A stretch of 64,000 nucleotides of DNA from Diplolepis rosae (lineage: Eukaryota; Arthropoda; Insecta; Hymenoptera; Diplolepididae). A program made the position numbers and the translations under genes. This document shows, one piece after another, positions 55,990 to 64,000 of the stretch; position 1 is the first letter of the stretch; the number at the start of each line of letters is the position of its first letter. The notes beneath the pieces were generated by a model that saw nothing but the letters and a program-made list of their open reading frames with translations, was not told the origin of the DNA and ran no database searches. The DNA is taken from positions 17,252,501-17,316,500 of the forward strand of contig JAPYXD010000752.1 of NCBI GenBank assembly GCA_030998225.1, in the 5' to 3' direction.

Positions 55990-57459
55990 AACGGGATCCA
56001 AAACTTTTTCTGATTATTTTGAAAACAGATTTTTAAACGGCTTGGATCAAATTCCTTTATTATTTCCCAAACTTTGGAAACAAAACTTTGTGCTTTCGAC
56101 ACAAACATGTGGAAACTTAAAATCAATCAAATTTGCTAATTTTCGAAGTATCACTTGTCTTTAAGGTTGTTGTGAAAAAAAAGAGACCTCTCGGAAAAAA
56201 AGTTTTCCTGTGATTTTAAAACTAGAAATTATATTATTACTCGTGTCTTATGGAAGAAATAACATTATTTTTTTATAAAAAAAAGAGTTAAAACTTACGA
56301 AAAATAATACTTTTAATATTTTTTTGTAATAGAATTTTTCTATACTGTCGCTTCTTACCAATTTAAAAAGAATTATTGAATATTCATGATTCATGGCTTA
56401 TTTTTTTGGGGAAAATATTCTTTACAACTTTACCATTTCCAATTTTGAAGATAAAGTTTTCAGTGACTGAAATCGTTAATACAATAGTTTAAAATGAAGG
56501 ATTTTAAAAAACAAAAGATATGTGAGGATTATTTACTCATTTTCAAAATTGGAACTGAAACGTTTGCCTTTCTTTATTTTTTTGTGTATTTTTATATCTA
56601 ATAGTGATAATTTTAATCGAAGAAAATAAAAAAAAAACTGACTCTATGCCAAAATAACGAGAAATAAACAAAAATTCTATGAATTTTGGGCTAATATAAT
56701 AGCAGACATGTTATCAAGCATGTCACTTTAAAAATAAAAAATAATGTTTATTCTTTCATAAGACACGACTGATAAAATAAAAACAATCGGTTACATCGCA
56801 AACTTGTAGAAAATTCAAAACTGTTATTTACAGCTGTAGGTTTTCATTTTTCTAAAATCCCATTTTTTTAAACATCTCCCTTCATATTTTTGATAATCAG
56901 GATTTTTTGAGTCGATTCAAGTGGCCATTCTGTATCAATACAGGTGTTCTAGTCAGGTTGTGATTACTGCTCTAAATGAAACGGAGACAAATCAATCGAT
57001 TTCTGCACAGCTGAATAATATTTGATTGCTTAACTTGATTTGCGTCACATTTTATTAACTCAGATTTACTCGCAGTATTTTGCTCTTTTTTCTCGTCTTA
57101 TCTTCTTTCACATTCCAGAGCGGATGTATATTCACTGCTTCGAGCACTCCCGCATGTGCCTGTTTACTTTCACAAAGAAGAGTGGGCTCGAGTATCATAA
57201 GTTCTATACAAGCTGGAATCCTGTTGCCTCTATATCGTATAAACTTGGACAGTATAAACAAAATATCCCAGCACTGCTTCTACTTGTCTTGCTTTGCGAT
57301 AAGCGTCTCTAAAAAGCAATCTTAATCTTTCATGCGAACCTTCTTCATAATTGGATTTTATTCTCTCATCGAGATGGCAATTTTATATTTTACTATTGCA
57401 ACATCATCTTATTCTATTTGTATTATTATAGCTTTTCAATTTATCCGATATTGTCTAGA
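55990..57459. other. AT-rich DNA with P2 and Penelope end fragments, no gene
   Basis: A P2 right part ends at about 56163 (AGTATCACTTGTC, TTAA). At 56547-56665 lies an inverted Penelope end (GAAACGTTTGCCTTTCTTT ... TGACTCTATGCCAAAATAA) that has lost most of its hammerhead. A segment at 57040-57325 has several overlapping frames with no domain. Confidence 0.4.
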
Positions 57460-57619
57460 GGGTTCACAGTCTTCCCCTTTTTTTTGAGAAATTCCCCTTT
57501 TTTTCCCTATTCTCGAAAATCTTCCCCCTTTTCCCCTTTTTTCACTAAAAATTTAATCAAAAGTTGAGTAAAGCTGGGACATAGTGGCTTTTGGTAAAAG
57601 TTTAAAATTTTTTTGCGTA

Positions 57620-57896
57620 CAGTATAACCCCGTTTATCGCAAATACGGAGGGGCTCCCACTCCTCCACTACCAGCCTGACCAACTGGTTATCAGCGCATG
57701 CGCCTCGATGAGTAGTTTTGCGCGCGTTCGCTGTTTATCACAAATTTAAGAGTGAGGGGTATTCCCGCCTATCCTTCAGAATCACGTGACCTCTCCTTCT
57801 ACTAATAGGAGGGGGCAAAAAATGGTAGAGTTTATTGCGATAAATGGGAGAGACAAGTTGCAATAAACGGGAGTTTCGATAAACGGGGTTCCACTG
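57620..57896. mobile_element. pogo/Tigger-like miniature element, 277 bp
   Basis: TA at 57618-57619 and 57897-57898. The ends CAGTATAACCCCGTTTATCG and CGATAAACGGGGTTCCACTG are the recognisable CAGT-started pogo-type terminal repeats. It is non-coding. Confidence 0.8.
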
Positions 57897-57898
57897 TA

Positions 57899-57988
57899 TT
57901 CATTCAATAACGAATTATAAAGTTTAATCAACTGTTTTGAAGTTAACTCAACTGTTTAATTAAAGTTTATAATTCGTTATTGAATAAA
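57899..57988. repeat. Hairpin next to the pogo-like element
   Basis: ATTCAATAACGAATTATAAA and its reverse complement TTTATAATTCGTTATTGAAT enclose about 45 bp that also contain paired CAACTGTTT words. The outer sequences at 57547-57610 and 57990-58055 are themselves inverted copies (AAAAGTTGAGTAAAG). Confidence 0.75.
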
Positions 57989-58632
57989 TACACACAAAAA
58001 ATTTAATTTTCACCAAAAGCCCAACTTTACTCAACTTTTCATTAAATTTTCTCCGCGCATGAACTTAGTTTAGGTGATACAAATAAATATAATCGTCTAG
58101 GGCGAGAATCAAAAAATGTTAAATGTATTTTTGCTAGATGTATAAATCAGTTTTCAAAAAATATTTCTGTTTCCCAACATTGTGGGCAAAAAAAACTTTA
58201 ACGTCCTTCGCTTAGATTTCCAAATACATATAAGTTCTTTTAAAAGTTCAAGTTGTTTATATTTCTCCAAGTTGTGAACCAAAAAATGTTTTTATAAATC
58301 TATATTTCACATAGACTTATAAGATTCGTAGACTGAATTAAGAGAAACGTGTAGGAGTTAAATCTCTATTTTAAGATAATTCTGTTCCTTTAGACTACGT
58401 TGTGAACAAAACAATAATTAATATGCTTCATTTAGATTTAGAAAATCGACTGAATAGAACATTATAACTATATAAAGATTCATAAAAATATAACATTTCT
58501 TAAAAAAACATTTTTTTCTTCTTTTCTACATGTAAAAATTAATGTTTAATCGTTCCCCTTTTTTTCCCTTTTTAGTGAAAAAATCACCCTATTTGCCCTT
58601 TTTTGAGCTTATTTTGCGCTGTGCACCCTGTG

Positions 58633-59046
58633 TCTATCTAATCGAGCGAAAGTAATGATGCCAGTCTCTCAAAGAACGAGACACGAATCCCATTAACTCT
58701 ATATCAGAGACGCTTAAAATTCATATGTGAAAATAAAACAGTCGGCAGCTTTCAAGGAAGAGTGAAACAGATTATAAAACGTTGCGGGCTGGAAATAACT
58801 ACTCGTAGGCTGTATAACTTTTTGTAAAGCGATTATCGAGAAGGAGAGGGAAATTTTAAATCTTTAATAAGTCGCTACTGATAATTTTTTATTTGAATGA
58901 CTTATCTGAAATAATAGTCTTTAATAAAACTCCTTTATTATTAGATGATAAAGATATTATAAATGAACGTATGATGTTTTAAAGATAAACATCCATATCT
59001 TATATTTATATCCAGTAATGTTAAATTTATCTTTGTATGATTACAG
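58633..59046. other. Probable intron sequence before the ARID exon
   Basis: It ends in a pyrimidine-poor but plausible acceptor (TGATTACAG) at 59046. No exon is recognised within. Confidence 0.35.
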
Positions 59047-59144
59047 GTGAATTCTAAGAATGAGTGGTCTTCATTGTGTGAGCAGTTTCATTTGCCAAAT
59101 GGCTGCGTGAATAGTGGGGTTGGTCTCAAACAAATATACCTCCG
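59047..59144 (+). CDS. Internal exon encoding the C-terminal half of an ARID domain (ARID2/Bap170-like)
   Basis: A 98-nt exon between an acceptor ...TTACAG and a donor GTGAGT. It translates in one frame to VNSKNEWSSLCEQFHL, then PNGCVNSGVGLKQIYLR. The pattern W..(L/I)...F.LP..C.N.....LKQIYLRYL is the helix 4-5 region of ARID DNA-binding domains, closest in my memory to ARID2/Bap170, a subunit of the PBAP/PBAF chromatin-remodelling complex. The donor falls inside the Arg codon before the usual Tyr-Leu, so the next exon should start by completing that Arg. Neighbouring exons of the gene were not found, so it must extend beyond what I can trace. A pseudogene fragment is possible. Confidence 0.6.
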
Positions 59145-59323
59145 GTGAGTAACACATTTTTTAATACTTATTAACAATATATCTTATAATTATTCAAATT
59201 ATTTGCGTTTAACCTTCCTTTTTCATGCCATTTAGGGTCTCTGATGAAACTCTATGTGTATCTATTGGCAAAGCAAAAAGTACAATCCTGAATAATCAAA
59301 ATCGAAGAAGAACACTTCATCTA

Positions 59324-60227
59324 CACAGTGTGATCTAAAAATAACCGAACTTTTTAGTTATAGAATAAAACAAGCATGGTATTATGTTTCAAAGCTAATA
59401 TTTATTCAAAATAGGATCCATTCAACTCAATAGAACGTTTGGAACGATCAACCAATTTATCCATAGACTTTTTAAACTCGGTTTTTTGGATGTTCCTTAG
59501 CACCTGTGTCACAGCTGCTTGAATGGTTGGAACGTCATCGTAAAAAGCTCCCTTCATTGCACTTTTCAGTTTTGTGATAGTGATAGATCAGGCGAATACG
59601 GAGGGTGATCGATGACACAAATCTGTTTTTTCATCAAAAATTCGATGACTCTTTTGATCTTCATTTAACTGATGTGGAACAAAACGTGTACAGGCCTTTC
59701 TTTTACCCAAATCTTCAGTTAATATTGTGTACATTGTACAGTAAGATGAATTTAATTCTTCTGCCAGCATTCTCACAGTGAAATTTGCATTGATAGCGAT
59801 TATTTCACGTACTTTTTCCTTTAACTCAGCACGATTTGATGCTTCTGGTTGGCCAGGTCTTAGATCATCATTTAAATCTTCACGGCTATTTTCAAATCGT
59901 GTAAACCACATGTAAACTTAAGTACGACTCATACAATCATCACCATAAACTTTTTATAATAATTCATAAGTCTCAGCAAATTTTTTACCGAGTTTAAAAC
60001 AAAATTTAATATTTGCTCTTTGTTCCGTTATGTTTTTACGACATAACCACAAAAACTACTGTCATTAAAACGTGCGTAGTTTTCTGATCTGCCAACTGAT
60101 TTGCTTGAACTTGGTTCCGCTTGAAAGAAGAAAAATTTACCTTTCTAACGATGCCAACGTTTAATAGATGGCGCTACGTGTTCTATGATTAAAATTAAAA
60201 GTTCGGTTATTTTCAGATCACACTGTG
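59324..60227 (-). mobile_element. mariner element, internally deleted, 904 bp
   Basis: TA at 59322-59323 and 60228-60229. The terminal repeats start CACAGTGTGATCTAAAAATA on the left and end TATTTTCAGATCACACTGTG on the right, about 30 bp with few mismatches. Autonomous mariners are about 1.3 kb, so some 400 bp are missing from the transposase. This copy could be moved in trans but cannot make transposase. Confidence 0.85.
59450..60080 (-). pseudogene. mariner transposase remnant
   Basis: The minus strand shows the N-terminal helix-turn-helix part (WFTRFENSREDLNDD, PGQPEAS, VRMLAEELN, LGKRKACTRFVPHQL). It then jumps directly to the C-terminal catalytic end DHPPYSPDLS in another phase and continues to SMDKLVDRSKRSIELNG near 59425. 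The deletion removes the first catalytic Asp region. Stops and shifts also occur upstream (around 59915). It is dead. Confidence 0.8.
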
Positions 60228-60394
60228 TAAAAACATCTAACATTGTTCACTATATTTTTGGTGATGATCAAATCCCAGGTGGTCAGGGTTCACTCGTTCT
60301 ACTTAACCTGATGAAACTTCTAAAGATGTCATTTGCACCAGAGCAATCTGAAATTACTCATCATAAGATGATGATCCGCCTATCAGAGACTTGA

Positions 60395-61316
60395 AATTAG
60401 CATCACCTAAGCCCCTCAACGTTTCGCATGAACAGAAAAGTACGCAGTGTACTTAGTAGCTTGAAGTGCATCTCTATTCTCGATGAGCGAAAGCTGAGAG
60501 TCGCCTAAGGTAGATGTTGAGAAAGTACTGAAGTTTTTGGTACGTAGCTAGATGAAGATAGAGGAACTGGTAGCACCTGTTCTAGAGGTTAGGCTACCTT
60601 TGGAGGGCGACCTTGAAATTGAATGTCAGTCGAAGAGGCGGGAAGTGTCACGCGACCCATTGACCGCTTGACCAAGAAGACAGCTACGAGTTGGTTCGTT
60701 GTCCGCTAAAATTTACCCCCTCTTGAGTGATAATCGGCTGGTAAGAGGAAGAAGAGCAGATACGATTTGCCGTAGCCATGAGGCGTCGGTGGGTCACTTC
60801 CCCACTATTTTCCATCGTACGTAGTACGTGCTGGTACGTGCAGTGCACTACACTCATCTGGTGTTCATTCATGCCGGCGTCGCGACGAGGCACGTGGCCT
60901 ACTGGACCTGGGACTCGCAGCCAGTAGTAGTCAAAGTCTACTCTGGCACTGCCAGACTCCATAGTAGCTACTCGCTTGGTGCATGAATGAATTGATCCAC
61001 TACAGTTCCCCACCACCGTCATCTTCCACCTACCCAACCTTCCCCTCAATATCACTCTCTCTCTCTCTTTCCCTCTTTCTATTATGCTTCTCTCACTTTG
61101 ATCTTTTACACCAACCCCTTTTCCCGTACTCTTCGCGGGTTTGTTGAACTCACCAACTTTTTCTATTTGTACGACGCTCAATTGGACAATCGGTTCATTA
61201 CACACTTCAGTTACTGTCTGTCTGTCTGTCTCTATCTCAGATTGAAGCATTTTCAGTCAGAATGCAACCCCTGGTGGTGGTGCGTAATTGCTCCAAGAGT
61301 AGTGAGTTTAATTCAA
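60395..61316. other. GC-richer non-repetitive segment, possible host regulatory/untranslated DNA
   Basis: Composition is balanced over 60450-61260, with TACGTA, CACGTGG and CT-rich words and a (TCTG)n run near 61217. A 188-codon minus-strand frame (60684-61250) has no recognisable domain. It resembles the patches at 11424, 12815 and 30400 in character, not in sequence. I do not call a protein. Confidence 0.35.
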
Positions 61317-61388
61317 AATTGAAGATATATGTTGATGTTGGTAATTGGCTTTAGGGTCCAAGGTTGATAAAAACTCAGAGTTTTACAT

Positions 61389-61430
61389 AATCAGACGTTT
61401 CGGCTCTGATCGGAGCCCTCATCAGTGATT
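61389..61430 (-). ncRNA. Hammerhead ribozyme HH5 (AAUCA/UGAUU family)
   Basis: Minus strand: stem I AAUCA/UGAUU, core CUGAUGA, stem II GGCUC/GAGCC with loop CGAUCA, GAAA, ACGU, and cleavage triplet GUC. It is identical to HH6. All catalytic bases are present. Confidence 0.85.
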
Positions 61431-61744
61431 TATTTAAATCTAAAAATACAGAAAAAGGTTTTGCTAACATAGGATATCTTGTATAAAAAATTTTTTGTAA
61501 AAATTTAATAAGTAATTATCATTATATTTTTACATGTAGGTAAATAAATTTTGATATTACTTTAAGGTAAATAATTCATTCACATAACCTAACAAACTGG
61601 ATACCAGAAAGCATTTTTTGGAAGGTTAGAATTAAGTGTCTAAATATAAAAAAAAAATATATTTTTAATTGACATTCGTGCATGGAATTGTAGATTGAAA
61701 TTTTTGTGGTGTAGTTTTTAATTAATTAGTTGAGTTTGAAATTT

Positions 61745-61800
61745 TTGTCACTGCCTACATTATCGGAGGATCACTAGTCGCGTGTCAGATAGGATACGTT
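61745..61800 (-). repeat. Empty target-site relative of the family A element at 40622
   Basis: The minus strand reads GATCCTCCGATAATGTAGGC, then AGTGACAAAAATTT. This is the flank of 40622-41139 with a single CA and no element. It belongs to a repeat present in both places and is followed by the tRNA-like family. Confidence 0.75.
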
Positions 61801-61884
61801 GTCGACAGGTGTCCTCGTAGACAATTTCAAACTCTTATATCGCCAATAATGCAAATAAATTTAATATTTTAAAGAATTTAAAAA

Positions 61885-62012
61885 TCTTTCTGTGGAAAAA
61901 ATGACGCTTTCGACTGCGCTGGGATTCGAGCCCAGGTCTTTCGATTGCCGGTCGACTGCTCTGACCACTGAGCTACACAGGCGTCCGACATCCCTTTCTC
62001 CACAGGAAGATC
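61885..62012 (-). repeat. tRNA-Ala-like repeat, most complete copy
   Basis: Minus strand: D-arm TAGCTCAGTGGTCAGAGC, anticodon arm GTCGA-CCGGCAA-TCGAA (anticodon GGC, alanine, one stem mismatch), T-arm CTGGG/CCCAG around CTCGAAT, and a nearly paired acceptor stem (GCCTGTG with CGCAGTC). Outside, TTCTGTGGAAAAAATGACGC and the near-inverse GCGTCCGACATCCCTTTCTCC flank it. This is either a tRNA-derived repeat or a decayed tRNA copy. The recurrence of the same flanks elsewhere argues for a repeat. Confidence 0.65.
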
Positions 62013-62065
62013 TCCTTATATCGCCTAGTGGCTCAGCCTTGCGGCTGTAAATGATTTCAAATTAA

Positions 62066-62335
62066 CAATATATATACATACATACATACATAACCACACA
62101 TACATACATATATATACATATACATACATACATACATACACAAATATATATATACATATATATACATATACATACATATACACACATACATACACACATA
62201 CATATCACGCATGCAATATATACACATATACATGTACAATATACAATATACATATACCATATAATATGCATACGTACACACACACATACATACATACACA
62301 TTACATGCATATAACATTATATATACCACACATAT
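62066..62335. repeat. (TATG/TACA)n microsatellite, about 270 bp
   Basis: Imperfect runs of ACATACATACATATATA and CACACATACATAC. Long Tyr/Met/Cys-rich minus-strand frames here are artefacts of the repeat. Confidence 0.95.
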
Positions 62336-62734
62336 AAAATATTTTCAAATTCTTTAAATATTATTTCTTTTGGTATGAAGTGCAATCTGTAAATTTTATT
62401 TAATTTAACATTTTTTTCTTTGGCATATTCAGAATGTACACAAAAAGGCCATAAATTTTCATATAATATTGCACATAAAGTTTTCTTTGGTTTGAGTCTA
62501 GATCTGAAATTACCTATGTAAATATTTCTTTGGTGTAAAGCAATGAGAATAGCACTGTGTAAAATACAGTTTTTTGGGAGTAGATTGCCGATTTTTTGGT
62601 TTGACAAGTAGATGTAAGAAAAAATATTTTAAAAAATTATAACTTGTGTAAAGAAATTTAGATGCGATTGTACATAGAAAGAAAAAATTTTTTACATAAA
62701 TAAAGGTATGAAAAGACGTAGAGAGCCGCGAATA

Positions 62735-62776
62735 AATCACTGATGAGGGCTCCGATCAGAGCCGAAACGTCTGATT
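62735..62776 (+). ncRNA. Hammerhead ribozyme HH6 (AAUCA/UGAUU family)
   Basis: Plus strand: AAUCA (62735-62739), CUGAUGAG, GGCUC/GAGCC, GAAAC (62764-62768), GUC, UGAUU (62772-62776). Self-cleavage is expected after C 62771. It has an intact core and perfect stems I and II. Confidence 0.85.
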
Positions 62777-63009
62777 ATGTAAAACTCTGAGTTTTTATCA
62801 ACCTTGGACCCTAAAGCCAATTACCAACATCAACATATATCTTCAATTATTAATTAAGGGTCAATGAAAGTCCAGAATATGAATATTAAAATTAATTCAA
62901 AATTTTGAGGATTCGAGCGGTTTCGAATTCATGAAATTTTGAAATATAGATGATTTTTTACTTTGGCTTTAGGGTCCAGAAATAATGTAAACTCAAGGTT
63001 TCATTTTTT

Positions 63010-63051
63010 CCTCAAACGTTTCGACTCAGATTAGAGTCCTTATCAGTGAGA
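63010..63051 (-). ncRNA. Hammerhead ribozyme HH7, mutated core
   Basis: Minus strand: stem I CUCA/UGAG and stem II GACUC/GAGUC are intact, with GAAA, ACGU and GUU. The core reads CUGAUAA instead of CUGAUGA (G8 to A), which removes a catalytic guanine. It is probably inactive, unlike its partner HH8. Confidence 0.75.
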
Positions 63052-63176
63052 TTTATTTCTATAAAAATACAAAGGAAGAAAAGAATAAAAAATTGCACGT
63101 GTGACGGATAAACATTGTGTTGACAAACGATATAAATGAATTGCACTTGTGAAACTACTTATTTTTTAGACTAATT

Positions 63177-63690
63177 TTATGGTTGCACATGTGCAATTAA
63201 GTTATATCGTTTACCACAATGTTTGTCAGTCACACTTCAAATTTTCTAAGTCTTCCCTATGTAATTTCACACAAAAAAACCTTTTGTATAGTTTCTTTCG
63301 CAAACTCAGTTATTCAGACCAATTTTATGGTTTCAATCGTGCAATTCTTTCATATCATTTTTACCATAATGTCTATCCGTCACATGTATAATTTTTAAGG
63401 TTCTTCCTTTACATTTTTTATAGAAAAATTCTGCACACTTTTTATTTATTTTTTGTTCGAATTTAGTTAGTATGGACCAATTATATGGTTTACATGTGCA
63501 ATTTTATCATAATGTTTTATCCGTCAAACGTGTAAATTTTTTAAGTCCCTTCCCTATGTATTTTTATAGCAAATTTTGTACAATTTTCAATTTTTTATTC
63601 GTAAATTTAGTTAGACCTATTCCATAGTTTCACAAGTGCAATTCATTTATATCGTTTGTCAACACAATGTTTATCCGTCACACGTGCAAT
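63177..63690. repeat. Tandem repeat of about 140-160 bp inside the fold-back
   Basis: The phrase TTTATGGTT...GTGCAATT...CACAATGTTTNTCCGTCACAC recurs near 63177, 63323, 63482 and 63621. The last unit belongs to the right arm, so the arm sequence itself has been amplified into a short array. Confidence 0.65.
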
Positions 63691-63730
63691 TTTTTATTCT
63701 TTTCTTCCTTTGTATTTTTATAGAAATAAA

Positions 63731-63772
63731 TCTCACTGATGAGGACTCCAATCTGAGTCGAAACGTTTGAGG
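63731..63772 (+). ncRNA. Hammerhead ribozyme HH8 (CUCA/UGAG family)
   Basis: Plus strand: stem I UCUCA/UGAGG, CUGAUGAG, stem II GACUC/GAGUC with loop CAAUCU, GAAAC (63760-63764), ACGU, triplet GUU with expected cleavage after U 63767. All core bases are intact. Compared with HH4 and HH6, both stems use different pairs but keep pairing. Confidence 0.85.
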
Positions 63773-63837
63773 AAAAAATGAAACCCTGAGTTTACATTAT
63801 TTCTGGACCCTAAAGCCAAAGTAAAAAATCATCTATC

Positions 63838-64000
63838 TATTAATATTATTGAGGGTCGATATAAACCAGTTATTTACAATTTTGAGATATACTTTTGTTT
63901 GGACGTTGGGAGGAATTCGAGTTAGTAGTGATACGGGTTCGAGTTCAGGTTTGAAGTAGTGAGTTTGTTCTGAAATCAGTAAAAATTGAACTCATGGGTT
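63838..64000. other. Window end, no gene seen
   Basis: AT-rich flank with a GATACGGGTTCGAGTTCAGG word near 63935. Nothing functional is supported. Confidence 0.35.

Larger units (their letters stand above)
57464..58632. mobile_element. AGGGTTCACAG-type TIR element, hAT-like
   Basis: The ends GAGGGTTCACAG and CTGTGCACCCTG are inverted, with TGTCTA on both outer sides (a 6-bp match of a probable longer duplication). Next to each end are TTCCCCTTTTTTTCCC runs in the same orientation. It is non-coding. A pogo-like miniature element and a perfect hairpin are nested in the middle. Confidence 0.55.
59236..60394 (+). other. Open frame after a 3' splice-like site, split by a mariner
   Basis: After an AG at 59234-59235 a frame begins that fits the phase of the ARID exon. 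It reaches 59323, exactly the TA where a mariner starts. On the far side of the mariner the same phase continues from 60230 (KTSNIVHYIFGDDQIP) to a stop at 60394, about 84 codons in total. The product is not recognisable and does not look like the usual ARID2 sequence after YLR. It may be a terminal exon of a variant transcript, captured sequence or chance. With the mariner in place the frame stops soon after entering it. Confidence 0.3.
61317..62848. mobile_element. Penelope-like fold-back unit with a ribozyme in each arm, 1.5 kb
   Basis: The arms 61317-61432 and 62733-62848 are about 116-bp inverted copies (AATTGAAGATATATGTTGAT at the left edge). Each contains a complete hammerhead (HH5, HH6) pointing outwards. 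The inside holds AT-rich DNA, a full tRNA-like repeat and a long microsatellite, but no recognisable RT. This arrangement resembles the inverted terminal repeats reported for Penelope elements. Confidence 0.7.
62946..63837. mobile_element. Penelope-like fold-back unit with a ribozyme in each arm, 0.9 kb
   Basis: The arms 62946-63155 and 63628-63837 are about 210-bp inverted copies (ATAGATGATTTTTTAC / GTAAAAAATCATCTAT at the edges), each with a hammerhead (HH7 mutated, HH8 intact). Between them is a tandem array. No coding part. Confidence 0.75.

Noticed and set aside
56547..56665. A ninth hammerhead ribozyme
   Set aside because: Only the GAAACGTTTGCC half and the outer flank remain. The CUGANGA half and stem II are missing.
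60684..61250. 188-codon minus-strand frame as a gene
   Set aside because: GC-rich segment with no recognisable motif and low-complexity stretches at its start. Chance openness is as likely.
61905..61984. Functional tRNA-Ala gene
   Set aside because: The fold is close, but the anticodon and acceptor stems have mismatches, and the same sequence with the same flanks recurs in partial form at many places, which marks a dispersed repeat.
62057..62335. Long Tyr/Met/Cys-rich open frames on the minus strand
   Set aside because: They are translations of a (TACA)n/(TATG)n microsatellite. Two phases are open for the same reason.

Overview
ORGANISM. The window is AT-rich nuclear DNA of an arthropod, most likely an insect. 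Evidence: a copia-type LTR element with a Drosophila-copia-like primer site, Penelope-like retroelements with GIY-YIG coding and hammerhead ribozymes, a deleted mariner, many short terminal-inverted-repeat (TIR) elements, split genes with GT-AG introns, and no bacterial-style gene packing. I cannot name the species. Almost every open frame of 60-100 codons is chance or repeat sequence.  LAYOUT. 0-11 kb: tRNA-Ala-like repeats, a 701-bp TIR element with a 2-bp target duplication, TTAA-flanked short elements and dispersed AT-rich repeats. 11.4-13.7 kb: two relatively GC-rich, non-repetitive stretches that may be host regulatory or leader sequence. 14-20 kb: tandem and inverted repeats and two Penelope hammerhead ribozymes. 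21-22.6 kb: a Penelope-like reverse transcriptase/GIY-YIG remnant cut by a short TIR element. 26-27.5 kb: an array built on the palindrome CCAGTACTGG. 31.5-40.3 kb: the main feature, a complete nested transposon. 42.9-48.7 kb: a copia element with target duplications, broken coding, and a 1.8-kb ribozyme-bearing fold-back inserted in its 3' LTR. 49-58.6 kb: further nested TIR elements. 59.0-60.4 kb: a probable ARID-domain exon of a host chromatin gene followed by an open frame split by a deleted mariner. 61.3-63.8 kb: two more fold-back units with a hammerhead ribozyme in each arm.  MAIN SYSTEM. At 31595-39798 lies an 8204-bp DNA transposon with 12-bp perfect terminal inverted repeats (CCCAGGTGGAAA) and a 2-bp duplication (AA). 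On the minus strand it carries an uninterrupted 741-aa tnp2/CACTA-like transposase and, downstream, a six-exon gene whose introns are all GT-AG and whose phases all agree. That gene encodes a 397-aa DUF4806-type protein. Both ends carry tandem subterminal repeats rich in CCAGTACTGG. The element sits inside a copy of another TIR family (CCCTGGCG...), and empty copies of the same site elsewhere in the window confirm the boundaries. Three families here (A CCCAAGTGCG, B CCCAGGTGG, C CCCTGGCG) share a CCC start and 2-bp duplications. The intact element is a candidate source of mobilising activity for the short ones.  SECOND SYSTEM. Eight hammerhead ribozymes (six with an intact core) occur in three sequence families. 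Stems I and II are preserved by different base pairs in each family, stem III is only the palindrome ACGU, and six of them are arranged as diverging pairs in fold-back Penelope units.
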